DNA from: Bacteroides mediterraneensis
GTDB lineage: Bacteria > Bacteroidota > Bacteroidia > Bacteroidales > Bacteroidaceae
Length of the DNA: 64,000 nt
Reading direction: 5' to 3'
NCBI RefSeq assembly: GCF_900128455.1
Contig: NZ_LT635783.1
Coordinates: 2,134,919 to 2,198,918 of the forward strand
The notes beneath the pieces were generated by a model that did not search any database, had not been told where the DNA came from, and saw only the letters and a program-made list of their open reading frames with translations. Shown piece after piece: positions 42,049 to 52,675 of the stretch (position 1 is its first letter; the number at the start of each line of letters is the position of its first letter). Made by a program: the position numbers and the translations under genes.

Positions 42049-44139
42049 ATGAAGACAATCATTGCAGAAAAGCCGTCTGTGGCACGTGAGATCGCCCGTA
42101 TCGTGGGCGCGACAAAGAGAGAGGAAGGATATTTCGAGGGAGGCGGCTACGCCGTGACATGGGCGTTCGGACACCTCGTGCAGCTTGCCATGCCCGACGG
42201 CTACGGCATACGCGGCTTCGTCCGTGACAACCTGCCCGTCATCCCCGACACCTTCACGCTCGTCCCCCGCCAGACCAAGACGGAGAAGGGTTACAAGCCT
42301 GACAGCGGTGTGGCGGCGCAGATAAAGGTTATCGCCACCCTGTTCAACAGGAGCGAACAAATCATCGTGGCGACCGATGCAGGGCGTGAGGGTGAGCTTA
42401 TCTTCCGATACCTCTACCATTATATCGGATGCACCACCCCGTTTGTGCGCCTTTGGATAAGCTCGCTTACCGACAAGGCTATCCGCGAGGGGCTGCGCAA
42501 CCTCGAAGCGGGCGGCAAATACGACAATCTCTATCTTGCCGCCAAAGCGCGGAGCGAATCAGACTGGCTCGTGGGCATCAACGGCACGCAGGCACTCTCC
42601 ATCGCCGCCGGACACGGCACATATTCCATCGGACGGGTGCAGACACCTACATTGGCAATGGTGTGCGCACGCTATTGGGAGAACCGCCGCTTCACACCCG
42701 AAGCCTTTTGGCAGCTCCATATCGCAACGGACGGCTGCGACGAAGGAACAGTGAAGTTTTCCTCTTCCGAAAAGTGGAAAGAGAAAGAGCCTGCGACGGA
42801 ACTGTATGATAAGGTGAAGTCGGCAGGCACAGCCACCGTCACGAAAGCCGAACGCAAGGAGAAGACGGAGGAAACACCGCTCCTGTACGACCTGACGACG
42901 CTCCAGAAGGAAGCCAACGCCAAGCACGGCTTCACGGCGGAACAGACGCTTGAAATCGCGCAGAAGCTCTATGAGAAGAAGCTCATCACCTATCCGCGAA
43001 CCGGAAGCCGCTACATACCCGAAGACATGTTCGCTGAAATCCCCAAGCTGCTCGCCTTCATCGGGGCTTTGCCCGAATGGAAAGGCAAGGTGCAGCCGAA
43101 AGCGCAGCCGACACGCCGCAGTGTGGACGGCGGCAAGGTGACGGACCACCACGCCCTGCTCGTCACTGGCGAGAAGCCGCTGTTCCTCTCCAAAGAGGAC
43201 AGCACCATTTATCAGATGGTTGCCGGGCGCATGATTGAGGCTTTCTCCGAGAAATGCGTCAAGGACACCGCCACCGTCACGGCGGAATGTGCCGGAGTGG
43301 AGTTCACGGTGAAAGGCAGCATCATCAGGCAAGCCGGATGGCGTGCCGTCTATGGCGGGGAGGACAAGGAAGAAACCGCCATCCCCGATTGGCGGGAAGG
43401 CGACACGCTGACGCTGAAAGGCTGCTCCATCACGGAGGGCAAGACCAAACCCAAACCGCTGCATACCGAAGCGACACTGTTGTCGGCAATGGAAACGGCG
43501 GGCAAGGACATAGAGGACGACGCATTGCGTCAGGCGTTGAAGGACTGCGGCATCGGCACGCCCGCCACCCGTGCGGCGATTATCGAAACGCTCTTCAAAC
43601 GCGGCTACATGGAACGCTGCAAGAAATCGCTTGTGCCGACAGAAAAAGGGCTTGCCCTCTACTCGGTCGTGAAGACGATGCGCATCGCCGACGTAGCCAT
43701 GACGGGCGAATGGGAGAAGAATCTGGCACGCATCGAGCGCGGGGAACTGCCCGCTGACACCTTCCGCAGGGAGATAGAGGCGTACACACGTGAAATCACC
43801 TCCGAACTGCTCTCGTGCGACAAACTGTTCTCCCGCAGGGATTCCGGCTGCAAGTGTCCCAAGTGCGGGACGGGCAGCATGCAGTTCTACGGCAAGGTGG
43901 TACGCTGCGACAACGCGGAGTGCGGGCTGCCCGTGTTCCGCCTGAAGGCGAACCGCACCCTTTCCGACGACGAGATCAAAGAGCTGCTCACCGACGGGCA
44001 TACGAAGCTGCTCAAAGGCTTCAAAAGCAAACAGGGCAAGAGCTTTGATGCCATAGTCGCCTTTGACGGGGACTATAACACGACTTTCGTGTTCCCCGAA
44101 AGGAAAACGAGCAGGAAATTTTCAGGACGGAAGAAATAG
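42049..44139 (+). CDS. exc: DNA topoisomerase III-like protein (excision protein Exc)
   Basis: 696 residues. Type IA topoisomerase: Toprim start MKTIIAEKPSVAREIA with acidic TDAGREGELIF, the catalytic Tyr in KLITYPRTGSRYI, and a C-terminal Cys4 zinc finger (CKCPKCGTG...RCDNAECGL). It is the last gene of the CTnDOT-type excision operon, where Exc aids excision and also shows topoisomerase activity. Length matches Exc. The stop is followed directly by the promoter for the DUF1896 operon. Confidence 0.9.
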   Translation: MKTIIAEKPSVAREIARIVGATKREEGYFEGGGYAVTWAFGHLVQLAMPDGYGIRGFVRDNLPVIPDTFTLVPRQTKTEKGYKPDSGVAAQIKVIATLFNRSEQIIVATDAGREGELIFRYLYHYIGCTTPFVRLWISSLTDKAIREGLRNLEAGGKYDNLYLAAKARSESDWLVGINGTQALSIAAGHGTYSIGRVQTPTLAMVCARYWENRRFTPEAFWQLHIATDGCDEGTVKFSSSEKWKEKEPATELYDKVKSAGTATVTKAERKEKTEETPLLYDLTTLQKEANAKHGFTAEQTLEIAQKLYEKKLITYPRTGSRYIPEDMFAEIPKLLAFIGALPEWKGKVQPKAQPTRRSVDGGKVTDHHALLVTGEKPLFLSKEDSTIYQMVAGRMIEAFSEKCVKDTATVTAECAGVEFTVKGSIIRQAGWRAVYGGEDKEETAIPDWREGDTLTLKGCSITEGKTKPKPLHTEATLLSAMETAGKDIEDDALRQALKDCGIGTPATRAAIIETLFKRGYMERCKKSLVPTEKGLALYSVVKTMRIADVAMTGEWEKNLARIERGELPADTFRREIEAYTREITSELLSCDKLFSRRDSGCKCPKCGTGSMQFYGKVVRCDNAECGLPVFRLKANRTLSDDEIKELLTDGHTKLLKGFKSKQGKSFDAIVAFDGDYNTTFVFPERKTSRKFSGRKK

Positions 44140-44142
44140 TAT

Positions 44143-44299
44143 TACCTTTGCCACTGGTTCAGAGTAATGAATTGTTCTTCGATACCGGATTACACTCATA
44201 CTTTGGATTTAGTGGTGGCACTCGGAGGGATACCGAGTGCCTTTTCTTTCTCCTTTCCAGACGATTATCCACGTCATTACCAATCCACTAAATTCCAAA
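44143..44299 (+). promoter_or_regulatory. Attenuator-like leader upstream of the DUF1896-methylase operon
   Basis: A -7 box TACCTTTG (44143-44150) is followed by a short open frame at 44167 (begins MNCSSIPDYTHTLDLVV). Then comes a terminator-type hairpin GGCACTCGG (44217-44225)/CCGAGTGCC (44233-44241) plus TTTT. Flanking it are longer arms CTTTGGATTTAGTGG (44201-44215) and CCACTAAATTCCAAAG (44284-44299), whose right arm ends 3 nt before the DUF1896 ATG. Folding could both stop transcription and hide the start codon. Confidence 0.5.
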
Positions 44300-44302
44300 G
44301 TA

Positions 44303-44755
44303 ATGAACAACAAGAAGAAAAACGAGGGTCAGACCGACTTTTCCTATTACGGTCTGTACCTGCTGGACTACCTCCGCACGAACAGGTTTGAACAGGCTTC
44401 CGATGATGCCTTCATCCGGGAGCGTGCCGACCGTGCCGCCGAAACGTATGAGCGTGTGCGGCTCGAAGGCTATCCGCCCGAAGGGGCGCAGGAGTTGGCG
44501 ATGGACACGCTCCTGCGGGGGCTTCGCTATTCCAAGTACGCCATCCTCCGCGAAGTCGTGGAAAACGAGTTTGCCAACGAAGTGCCGGAAAAGAAACGCG
44601 AAGCCTTCATCCGAAAGCTGCTGCCGCCTGTCGGTAATGTATTCTCCGCCTATGACCTTTCGGACGACAACTTCGCCCTGTCGCCCGAATACGACCTGCT
44701 CTACACGGAGCTGACGGGAGCCGCCGTCCTTTATATCGACGAGTATGGCGTTTAA
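44303..44755 (+). CDS. DUF1896 ICE protein
   Basis: 150 residues. [62 protein letters not shown] is typical of DUF1896, a helical family restricted to Bacteroidetes elements. The C-terminal part ([19 protein letters not shown]) is acidic. Its stop overlaps the start of the methylase-helicase gene by 11 bp, so translation is coupled and the two products may work together. The start ATG 44303 lies at the end of the leader's right arm; an upstream in-frame ATG at 44237 falls inside the hairpin and is unlikely. Confidence 0.8.
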   Translation: MNNKKKNEGQTDFSYYGLYLLDYLRTNRFEQASDDAFIRERADRAAETYERVRLEGYPPEGAQELAMDTLLRGLRYSKYAILREVVENEFANEVPEKKREAFIRKLLPPVGNVFSAYDLSDDNFALSPEYDLLYTELTGAAVLYIDEYGV

Positions 44756-47700
44756 CCGCAAACAACGGCTGCGGGACAACATCGAGGCGATACGGACGGC
44801 ATTCATCCTTGACAGGGAACGGAGGACGGCAACCGCCGAGGAACAAGCCATACTTCGGAAGTATTGCGGTTTCGGCGGATTGAAGTGCATACTGAACCCG
44901 GCAAAGGAACTGACGGATGCCGTGCATTGGGCGAAATCGGACCTCGAACTGTTTGCCCCTACGGTGGAGCTGCACAGGCTGGTGCGTGAAAACAGCAAGG
45001 ACGATACGGAGTACAAGCGGTACGTGGATGCCATGAAGCAGTCCGTGCTGACCGCTTTCTACACCCCGCCGGAGATAACCGGCACTATCGCGGATGTACT
45101 GCATGAACACGGCATACGTCCCGATCGCGTATTGGAGCCGTCGGCGGGCGTGGGCGCATTCGTGGATGCCGTGCTGGAAAACAAGCCGGACGCGGATATC
45201 ATGGCTTTCGAGAAAGACCTGATGACGGGCAAAATATTGGGATACCTGCATCCAGACCAAAAGGTAAGGGTGCAGGGATTCGAGAAGATAGAGAAGCCAT
45301 TCACGGACTATTTCGACCTTGCTATCTCGAACATCCCGTTCGGCGACGTGGCTGTGTTCGACCCGGAGTTCACGGGCAGCCAAGACCCGGCAAGGCGTTC
45401 CGCACCGAAGGCAATACACAACTACTTCTTCCTGAAAAGCCTTGACGCGGTGCGTGAGGGCGGCATCGTGGCGTTCATCACCTCTCAAGGGGTACTGGAC
45501 GCACCGTCCAACGCGCCCATACGCGAGTATATGATGCGTAATGCCAATCTGGTGGGAGTCGCACGCCTGCCGAACAACCTCTTCACGGACAACGCGGGTA
45601 CGGAAGTGGGTAGCGACCTGATTATCCTGCAAAAGAACAGCGGCAAGAAACGGGAGCTGTACGATTATGAAGAGTTGTTCGTGCAGACGGAAAAGACACC
45701 GATAGGTAGTTTCCAGAACGGGTATGTCGGCAGCATCGGCATGATTCCCCACTCGGATCTGATAAGCGGCACAGACCCTTACGGGAAACCAGCCTATAAA
45801 GTCATGCACCGGGACGGCATCGAGCAAATGGCGGAGGATTTGCGGGAACATATGGATATTGAGCTGTATAAGTTGGACAAAAAGCTGTATGAAATGCACA
45901 GCCTGCATCCGGCACAGGGGAAAAGCACGGTGACAGAAACCATTTCCACACCGGTTGTCACTCCTGAGATACAGCCACGTCATGAAATGGCAGTGAAGCC
46001 CGAAGCGGCAACACCGCAGCCGGAGGAAGAAAAGTCGGAGATAGAGCCGCGCCGCCCCGATTATTCGGAGGGCGTGCAGCTCTCCCTGCTCGACCTCTGG
46101 GGCATGACGGAGGAAGTACGCAAGCAGGAAGCACCCGCCAAGAAGAAAAAGACGGCGAAAAAGGAAAGCCCGGCAAGGCGCATGCCTCCCAAACCGCAGG
46201 CGCAGGTTACGCCGAAGGTTACGACCGCACCGCCACAGCCGTCTGCCGCACCGCCGACGGAAAGCAGGGACAGCCATGAAACAAAGCCGGTGAGTGTCGC
46301 AGCCAAAGCCGATCCGGATGATATTTACGCTACTTTGGATTGGGACACCAATCCGCCCATCAACGGCTTCTATGAAATGATGATGGACCTCACGCCGGAG
46401 CGACGCAAGGAACTTCGCAGGCTGGCGGCACAGCATCAGGAGAAACGGCAGCATGTCCCGGACGTGAAAGCCGCGCCGGAGCAGGAAACACGGCAACCCG
46501 AAACACAGCCGGAAGTTGCCGCCATTCCTGTCGCTCCCGCAACGGAAGCGGCTGCAACCTCCCTTTTTCCCGAAATGGAAGCGGAAAAACCGAAAGAGGA
46601 AGCTCCCGACCTGTCGCCGCGTCCCTACCACCGCACGCCGGAAATGCACTTGCGTGAAGGCTCGTTAGTGGCTGACAGTGGGCGTCGTAACATCGGTTAT
46701 CTGAAAGACATCACGCCTTACGGCGCGACATTCCAGCCGCTTGGACTGACAGGCTATCAGAAAGAGAAGGCGTTGCTGTATGTGTCGCTCCGTGACGCAT
46801 ACGAGCGTCTGTACCGTTATGAATCGAACAGGCGCGAGGAAAACCCGCAGTGGCGTGAGCATCTGAACACCTGCTATGACGAGTTTGTCATGCGCTACGG
46901 CAACCTCAACGCCAAGCAGAACGTGAAACTGGTGGTGATGGATGCAGGAGGACGCGACATCCTTTCGCTGGAACGTGCGGAGGACGGCAGGTTCGTCAAG
47001 GCGGACATTTTCGAGCGTCCCGTTTCCTTCTCGGTAGAGAGCCATGCCAACGTAAGCTCTCCCGAAGAGGCACTCTCCGCATCGCTCAACAAGTTCGGCA
47101 CGGTCAATCTCGACTATATGCGGGAGATAACCGACAGTACGGAGGAGGGATTGCTTGACGCCCTCAAAGGACGCATCTTCTACAACCCGCTCGTAACCGG
47201 TTACGAGATAAAGGACAGGTTCATCGCCGGGAACGTGATAGAGAAGGCGGAACGCATCGAGGCATGGATGGGCGACAACCCCGAAAACGGGCGTATGCCG
47301 GAAGTGAAGCAGGCGTTGGAGGCTCTGAAAGAAGCCGAGCCGCCGCGCATCGCTTTTGAAGACCTCGACTTCAATTTCGGGGAACGCTGGATTCCGACGG
47401 GCGTATATGCCGCCTACATGAGCCGTCTTTTTGACACGGACGTGAAAATCGCCTACTCCGCAAGCATGGACGAATTTTCGGTGGCGTGCGGCTACCGCAC
47501 CATGAAAATCACGGACGAGTTTTTAGTGAAGGGCTATTACCGGAACTATGACGGCATGCACCTGTTGAAACACGCCCTGCATAACACCTGCCCGGATATG
47601 ATGAAGTCCATAGGAAAGGATGAACACGGAAACGACATCAAGGTACGCGACAGCGAGGGCATACAGCTCGCCAACGCCAAGATTGACGAAATCCGTAACG

Positions 47701-50588
47701 GGTTCTCGGAATGGCTGGAAGAGCAGTCGCCGCAGTTCAAGGAACGGCTGACGACGATGTACAACCGCAAGTTCAACTGTTTCGTGCGCCCGAAATATGA
47801 CGGCTCACACCAGACCTTTCCGGACCTCAACCTCAAAGGGCTGGCAAGCAGGGGTATCAAGAGCGTCTATCCGTCGCAGATGGATTGCGTCTGGATGCTC
47901 AAACAGAACGGCGGTGGCATCTGCGACCACGAAGTCGGTACAGGCAAGACGCTGATAATGTGCATTGCAGCGCATGAGATGAAGCGTCTGAATTTGGCGC
48001 ACAAACCGATGATTATCGGGCTGAAAGCCAATGTCGCGGAGATTGCCGCCACCTATCAGGCGGCATACCCGAACGCGCGGATTCTCTATGCCTCGGAGAA
48101 GGACTTTTCGACCGCCAACCGCGTGCGTTTCTTCAACAACATCAAGAACAACGACTATGATTGCGTCATCATGTCGCACGACCAGTTCGGCAAGATTCCG
48201 CAGTCGCCGGAGTTGCAGCAGCGCATCCTGCAAGCGGAGCTTGACACGGTGGAGGAAAACCTCGAAGTCTTGCGGCAGCAGGGCAAGAACGTATCGAGGG
48301 CGATGCTGAAAGGTCTGGAAAAGCGCAAGCACAACCTTGAAGCGAAGCTGGAGAAGGTGGAACACGCCATCAAGTCGCGCACGGACGACGTGGTGGACTT
48401 CAAGCAGATGGGCATCGACCATATTTTTATTGACGAATCGCATCAATTTAAGAACTTGACTTTCAACACGCGGCATGACCGTGTGGCTGGTTTGGGCAAC
48501 TCGGAAGGAAGCCAGAAAGCCCTGAATATGCTTTTTGCCATCCGCACCATACAAGAGCGCACGGGTAAGGACTTGGGGGCGACGTTCCTATCCGGCACGA
48601 CCATCAGCAACTCGCTGACGGAACTGTACCTGCTCTTCAAGTACCTGCGCCCGAAGGAACTGGAACGGCAGGATATCCGGTGCTTTGACGCATGGGCGGC
48701 TATCTTCGCCAAGAAGACGACCGATTTCGAGTTCAACGTGACGAACAACGTGGTGCAGAAGGAGCGTTTCCGCTACTTCATCAAAGTGCCGGAGCTTGCC
48801 GCCTTCTACAACGAGATAACCGACTACCGCACGGCAGAGGATGTGGGTGTGGATCGTCCGCACAAGAACGAGATACTGCACCATATACCGCCCACGCCGG
48901 AGCAGGAGGACTTCATTCAAAAACTGATGCAGTTCGCCAAGACGGGCGACGCCACGCTGCTCGGTAGACCGCCCCTGTCGGAAACGGAAGAGAAGGCAAA
49001 GATGCTGATCGCCACCGATTACGCACGGAAGATGGCTCTCGATATGCGCATGATAGACCCGAACTACGAAGACCACCCCGACAACAAGGCTTCCCACTGT
49101 GCCAAGACGATTGCGGAGTATTACCATAAATACGACGCGCAGAAAGGCACGCAGTTCGTGTTCTCGGATCTGGGGACGTACCAGCCGGGCGACGGGTGGA
49201 ACGTGTACAGTGAGATAAAGCGGAAGCTGACGGAGGACTACGGCATACCGGCAAGCGAGGTGCGCTTCATTCAGGAGTGCAAGACCGACAAGGCGCGCAA
49301 GGCGGTGATAGACGCCATGAACGCCGGAACGGTGCGCGTGCTGTTCGGTTCCACCTCCATGCTCGGAACGGGCGTGAATGCGCAAAAAAGGTGTGTCGCC
49401 ATCCATCATTTGGATACGCCTTGGCGACCGTCCGACCTGCAACAGCGTGACGGACGGGGAGTCAGGGCAGGCAACGAGATTGCCAAGCATTTTGCCGGGA
49501 ACAATGTGGATGTCATCATCTACGCGGTGGAAAAGTCGCTGGACAGCTACAAGTTCAACCTGCTGCACTGCAAGCAGACGTTCATCTCGCAGCTTAAAAG
49601 CGGGGCGATGGGCGCGCGTACCATCGACGAGGGGGCGATGGACGAGAAATCGGGCATGAATTTCTCGGAGTACATGGCGTTGCTCTCCGGCAATACCGAC
49701 CTTTTGGACAAGGCGAAACTGGAGAAGCGTATCGCATCGCTTGAAGGGGAACGCAAGTCGTTCAACAAGGGCAAGCGCGATTCGGAGTTCAAGCTGGAAG
49801 CCAAGACGGGGGAACTGCGTAACAACACGGCTGTCATCGAAGCCATGACGGAAGATTGGAACCGCTTTCTTTCCGTTGTGCAGACGGACAAGGAGGGCAA
49901 CCGCCTGAATGCGGTCAAGGTGGACGGCGTGGATTCTACCGATGAAAAGGTTATCGGAAAGCGTTTGCAGGAGATAGCCAAGAACGCCACTACGGGCGGG
50001 CTGTACAAGCCTGTCGGGGAACTTTACGGCTTTCCGATAAAGGTGGTAAGCGAGAGGATACTCAAAGAGGGGCTGGAGTTTACCGATAACCGCTTCGTGG
50101 TGGAGGGAAACTACAAGTACACCTACAACAACGGGCATCTGGCGATGGCTGATTCGGTAGCCGCCGCACGTAATTTCCTGAACGCATTGGAGCGGATTCC
50201 GTCCATAATCGACCAGTACAAGGGAAAGAACGAGGTGCTGGAAAAGGAAGTTCCGCAGTTGCAGGAGATAGCGGGCAAGGTATGGAAAAAGGAGGACGAA
50301 CTGAAACAGCTTAAGTCCGAACTTGCCGCACTTGACCGAAAGATACAGCTGGAACTTGCGCCGCCTACGCAGGAAGCCGACGAAAAAGAAAAGGATGGAC
50401 AGGAGGTCAAGCCTGTTTCGGAAGGTGTACGGAGCATATCGCCACAACAAACTGATGATGCACCGCAGATACGCAGCCCGGTGAATGAGCGAAATCCAAC
50501 GGGCAACATCATTGGCGACCATGTCATCATCGGACGACCGGGTTTTCAGTTAAAGAATAAAAACCGATCGAAAGGGATAAAAATTTAA
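44745..50588 (+). CDS. Giant DNA N6-adenine methylase fused to SNF2-type helicase
   Basis: 1947 residues. Residues about 1-330 form an adenine methyltransferase: SAM-binding [14 protein letters not shown] and the catalytic NPPF-like SNIPFGD. A Pro/Glu/Ala-rich linker (about 400-640) precedes a central region of unknown fold. A superfamily 2 helicase follows: Walker [14 protein letters not shown] (near 1060), Walker B/DEAH variant IDESHQFKN, and C-terminal [11 protein letters not shown]...[14 protein letters not shown]. The C-terminal 300 residues are coiled-coil. No nuclease domain is seen, so this looks like an orphan modification-remodelling enzyme of the ICE backbone; protection from host restriction or a role in transfer is speculative. 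Confidence 0.88.
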   Translation: MAFNRKQRLRDNIEAIRTAFILDRERRTATAEEQAILRKYCGFGGLKCILNPAKELTDAVHWAKSDLELFAPTVELHRLVRENSKDDTEYKRYVDAMKQSVLTAFYTPPEITGTIADVLHEHGIRPDRVLEPSAGVGAFVDAVLENKPDADIMAFEKDLMTGKILGYLHPDQKVRVQGFEKIEKPFTDYFDLAISNIPFGDVAVFDPEFTGSQDPARRSAPKAIHNYFFLKSLDAVREGGIVAFITSQGVLDAPSNAPIREYMMRNANLVGVARLPNNLFTDNAGTEVGSDLIILQKNSGKKRELYDYEELFVQTEKTPIGSFQNGYVGSIGMIPHSDLISGTDPYGKPAYKVMHRDGIEQMAEDLREHMDIELYKLDKKLYEMHSLHPAQGKSTVTETISTPVVTPEIQPRHEMAVKPEAATPQPEEEKSEIEPRRPDYSEGVQLSLLDLWGMTEEVRKQEAPAKKKKTAKKESPARRMPPKPQAQVTPKVTTAPPQPSAAPPTESRDSHETKPVSVAAKADPDDIYATLDWDTNPPINGFYEMMMDLTPERRKELRRLAAQHQEKRQHVPDVKAAPEQETRQPETQPEVAAIPVAPATEAAATSLFPEMEAEKPKEEAPDLSPRPYHRTPEMHLREGSLVADSGRRNIGYLKDITPYGATFQPLGLTGYQKEKALLYVSLRDAYERLYRYESNRREENPQWREHLNTCYDEFVMRYGNLNAKQNVKLVVMDAGGRDILSLERAEDGRFVKADIFERPVSFSVESHANVSSPEEALSASLNKFGTVNLDYMREITDSTEEGLLDALKGRIFYNPLVTGYEIKDRFIAGNVIEKAERIEAWMGDNPENGRMPEVKQALEALKEAEPPRIAFEDLDFNFGERWIPTGVYAAYMSRLFDTDVKIAYSASMDEFSVACGYRTMKITDEFLVKGYYRNYDGMHLLKHALHNTCPDMMKSIGKDEHGNDIKVRDSEGIQLANAKIDEIRNGFSEWLEEQSPQFKERLTTMYNRKFNCFVRPKYDGSHQTFPDLNLKGLASRGIKSVYPSQMDCVWMLKQNGGGICDHEVGTGKTLIMCIAAHEMKRLNLAHKPMIIGLKANVAEIAATYQAAYPNARILYASEKDFSTANRVRFFNNIKNNDYDCVIMSHDQFGKIPQSPELQQRILQAELDTVEENLEVLRQQGKNVSRAMLKGLEKRKHNLEAKLEKVEHAIKSRTDDVVDFKQMGIDHIFIDESHQFKNLTFNTRHDRVAGLGNSEGSQKALNMLFAIRTIQERTGKDLGATFLSGTTISNSLTELYLLFKYLRPKELERQDIRCFDAWAAIFAKKTTDFEFNVTNNVVQKERFRYFIKVPELAAFYNEITDYRTAEDVGVDRPHKNEILHHIPPTPEQEDFIQKLMQFAKTGDATLLGRPPLSETEEKAKMLIATDYARKMALDMRMIDPNYEDHPDNKASHCAKTIAEYYHKYDAQKGTQFVFSDLGTYQPGDGWNVYSEIKRKLTEDYGIPASEVRFIQECKTDKARKAVIDAMNAGTVRVLFGSTSMLGTGVNAQKRCVAIHHLDTPWRPSDLQQRDGRGVRAGNEIAKHFAGNNVDVIIYAVEKSLDSYKFNLLHCKQTFISQLKSGAMGARTIDEGAMDEKSGMNFSEYMALLSGNTDLLDKAKLEKRIASLEGERKSFNKGKRDSEFKLEAKTGELRNNTAVIEAMTEDWNRFLSVVQTDKEGNRLNAVKVDGVDSTDEKVIGKRLQEIAKNATTGGLYKPVGELYGFPIKVVSERILKEGLEFTDNRFVVEGNYKYTYNNGHLAMADSVAAARNFLNALERIPSIIDQYKGKNEVLEKEVPQLQEIAGKVWKKEDELKQLKSELAALDRKIQLELAPPTQEADEKEKDGQEVKPVSEGVRSISPQQTDDAPQIRSPVNERNPTGNIIGDHVIIGRPGFQLKNKNRSKGIKI

Positions 50589-50616
50589 AATTAGGAATTT
50601 TATATAAAATATTAAT

Positions 50617-50713
50617 AGGGGCTATCCAAAAGGTCTAAAAGTAAATCATATCCCCTCTGCAAGTATCTGTAGGAGAGTGATTGCAAGACTTTCTTTCTTT
50701 TTGGGCAGCCTCT
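50617..50713. mobile_element. 97-bp terminal-inverted-repeat relic (MITE-like or IS remnant)
   Basis: AGGGGCTATCCAAAAGG (50617-50633) and the complement of CTTTTTGGGCAGCCTCT (50697-50713) agree at 13 of 17 positions. Such GAGGCTGnCCAAAA ends resemble those of transposase-bearing insertion sequences. The interior is too short to encode anything. It lies just after the methylase gene, at a sharp drop in G+C. Confidence 0.45.
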
Positions 50714-50774
50714 ATTAAATTTATTTGCTCTTTCTTGATTTATGTTTATAAACATTATACCAAAAACATTCCAA

Positions 50775-50993
50775 CTAACCTTGTTTATGTTTTGTCAGCC
50801 ACCATTTGCACAACCATATTTGACTCCCAAAGAGAATGAATTCGATAAGATAACTTGCTGCATACCCACAATAAGGGGCTAAATAGAATACGAATGGGAA
50901 ATAGATAACAGCACCGACAACAGATTGCGTTATGTAGTTGGTTAAACTCATTTTACCATAAAGCTGTAATGTGGAAACCGCTTTATTTGACAC
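50775..50993 (-). pseudogene. C-terminal fragment of a DUF418 membrane protein
   Basis: 72 residues: LYGKMSLTNYITQSVVGAVIYFPFVFYLAPYCGYAASYLIEFILFGSQIWLCKWWLTKHKQG. This is the characteristic last third of DUF418 proteins (GRMSLTNYxxQS...CKWWL). The rest of the roughly 350-residue protein is absent upstream, so it is a truncated remnant. It lies between the inverted-repeat relic and the NTF2-like gene in A+T-rich cargo DNA. Confidence 0.65.
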
Positions 50994-51172
50994 ATTCCTT
51001 ATGACACAATAATATGAACGAGAATATTTCTACAGAATCATCAGTAAAACAGAAAAAAATACTAATTTTGTTTTTGATGATCCTTCCAAAAGGAATTAGA
51101 AAAAATGTCTAATTCTAACTTATAGAGGAAAAAGCAACAATTAAATATTAAAGAATAAAAGATACGAAAAAT

Positions 51173-51550
51173 ATGACGCCAAAAGAGATACTACAAAAAT
51201 GGATTGACTGCTTCAACGCCGCCGATGCAGTCGCTTTGGCAAACTTATACGCTCAGGATGCCATAAACCATCAAGTCGCAAACACCCCAGTTATAGGAAA
51301 AACAGCTATCCATGAAATGTTTGTAAATGAATTTGCAACCTCAAAAATGGTTTGTATTGTTGAGCATATATTCGAGGATGGAGAATGGGCTATCATGGAA
51401 TGGAAAGATCCGCTCGGGTTGCGAGGATGCGGATTCTTTCATGTGCAAAACGATAAAATAGTTTTCCAAAGAGGTTATTGGGATAAGCTCAGCTTTCTCA
51501 AACAGCACGGTTTACCCGTAGAGAATAGTGATGAAAATCCAAACACATAA
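51173..51550 (+). CDS. NTF2-like (SnoaL-type) protein
   Basis: 125 residues of the NTF2-like cone fold: EILQKWIDCFNAADAVALANLYAQDAINHQVAN, then GKTAIHEMFVNEF, WAIMEWKDPLGLRGCGFFHVQNDKIVFQRGYWDKLSFL. Family members are isomerases, cyclases or ligand binders; activity is unassigned. The final 12 residues are disordered. It is A+T-rich, unlike the ICE backbone, and 11 bp upstream of the GNAT gene, so the two were probably acquired together. Confidence 0.78.
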   Translation: MTPKEILQKWIDCFNAADAVALANLYAQDAINHQVANTPVIGKTAIHEMFVNEFATSKMVCIVEHIFEDGEWAIMEWKDPLGLRGCGFFHVQNDKIVFQRGYWDKLSFLKQHGLPVENSDENPNT

Positions 51551-51561
51551 CACCGTCCGAT

Positions 51562-52419
51562 ATGGGAATCATCATTCATTCTTTAGAGTCCGTTTCTTTC
51601 AAAGATTTGTATGCGGCATTCTCATCTGCATTCAAAGATTATGATTTCTCTTTGAATGCGGATGAATTGCGACGCATGCTCGACCGACGAGGATACAATC
51701 CACAACTATCTTTCGGAGTATTTTTCGAAGGACGGCTGATTTCTTTTGTGCTTAACGGAACAGGCATGTACAACAACATCTTGACTGCCTATGACACAGG
51801 GACGGGAACCGTACCTTCATTCCGGGGATTACACCTAACCCAAAAAATATTCACTTTCAGCCTCGAATTGATATGTCAACAAGGAGTTCGGCAATATGTA
51901 CTGGAAGTTTTGCAACACAATCACAAAGCAATAAAAATATATCGCAAATTAGGCTTTGAAACACAGAGAAATTTCAACTACTACTCTGCCAAACTGAGCG
52001 ATATTGTTCCTGTATTGCAAGTAAACCATACCGCATGTCGCATACTCCCATCGGATTTAAAAAACTGCCTTAACCAAACGGCCTGGTTCGATTTTCATCC
52101 TTCATGGCAAAATGACAGGGCTTCACTGGAACGCGGAATCGACAATTTGGACATATTGGGAGCTTATGAAAGAGAAGAACTTGTCGGATTTGTTATCTTT
52201 GAACCGGCATCTGGCGATATTTCATCCCTCGCAGTTGCAAAAGATTACCGGCGTAAAGGAATAGGCAAGTCTTTGCTTAAAAGTGCTGTCAGTCATTTTC
52301 AAAGCGATGTACTCAAATTTACTAATGTTGATTGCGATTGTGAATCAGTCACTGGTTTCTTGTCATCATTAGGACTTACCCCAAAAGGACAACAGTTTGA
52401 AATGGTCAGAAAAATTTAA
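51562..52419 (+). CDS. GNAT-family N-acetyltransferase (tandem domains)
   Basis: 285 residues with two GNAT-like halves. The N-terminal half has GTVPSFRGLHLTQKIF (acetyl-CoA pyrophosphate loop, degenerate) and IKIYRKLGFE. The C-terminal half has ISSLAVAKDYRRKGIGKSLLKSAV, a good RxxGxG/A motif. Tandem-GNAT proteins include antibiotic and amino-acid acetyltransferases; the substrate is unknown. It stands with the NTF2-like gene between the DUF418 remnant and the tetQ operon, a place where CTnDOT relatives vary in cargo. Confidence 0.8.
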   Translation: MGIIIHSLESVSFKDLYAAFSSAFKDYDFSLNADELRRMLDRRGYNPQLSFGVFFEGRLISFVLNGTGMYNNILTAYDTGTGTVPSFRGLHLTQKIFTFSLELICQQGVRQYVLEVLQHNHKAIKIYRKLGFETQRNFNYYSAKLSDIVPVLQVNHTACRILPSDLKNCLNQTAWFDFHPSWQNDRASLERGIDNLDILGAYEREELVGFVIFEPASGDISSLAVAKDYRRKGIGKSLLKSAVSHFQSDVLKFTNVDCDCESVTGFLSSLGLTPKGQQFEMVRKI

Positions 52420-52509
52420 CCTACATTTATATGAATAGCCCTCATCATCAAATAACAAATTAATAATACCAAATAAAAATACGTATAGATTAAAAAAGTT
52501 CTTTGTGCT

Positions 52510-52540
52510 TTTGTCAGGGAACTTTTTTTTCGTAAATTTG
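52510..52540 (+). promoter_or_regulatory. tetQ operon promoter (-33 TTTG, 19-bp spacer, -7 TAAATTTG)
   Basis: TTTG at 52510-52513 and TAAATTTG at 52533-52540 match the Bacteroidales consensus with 19-bp spacing. Transcription should begin near 52547, leaving a leader of about 130 nt before tetQ, in agreement with the known long attenuated leader of this operon. Confidence 0.75.
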
Positions 52541-52546
52541 CGTTCA

Positions 52547-52675
52547 ATTATGCGGCAGTAATAATATACATATTAATACGAGTTAAGAATCCTGTAGTTT
52601 TCTACATGCTACGAGGAGGTATTAAAAGGTGCGTTTCGGCAATGCATCTATTGTAGTATATTATTGCTTAATCAA
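52547..52675 (+). promoter_or_regulatory. tetQ attenuation leader with a 16-codon leader frame
   Basis: The leader contains a short frame at 52606-52656 ([16 protein letters not shown] then stop). TGTAG/CTACA (52593-52606) forms a small hairpin. AATAATATAC (52560-52569) is a perfect complement of GTATATTATT (52656-52665), and this pairing ends 10 nt before the tetQ ATG. Tetracycline-dependent translational attenuation is established for CTnDOT; which of these structures acts as the switch is inference. Confidence 0.55.

Noticed and set aside
44607-46649. 680-codon open frame opposite the methylase-helicase gene
   Set aside because: Antisense to the SAM-binding and catalytic motifs of the real gene and without any domain of its own.
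48588-50522. 644-codon open frame opposite the helicase part
   Set aside because: Same reason; the plus strand carries the helicase motifs in frame.
50994-51172. Search for the missing N-terminal part of the DUF418 gene
   Set aside because: No frame on the minus strand to the right continues the protein; the region is A+T-rich and shows nothing else.
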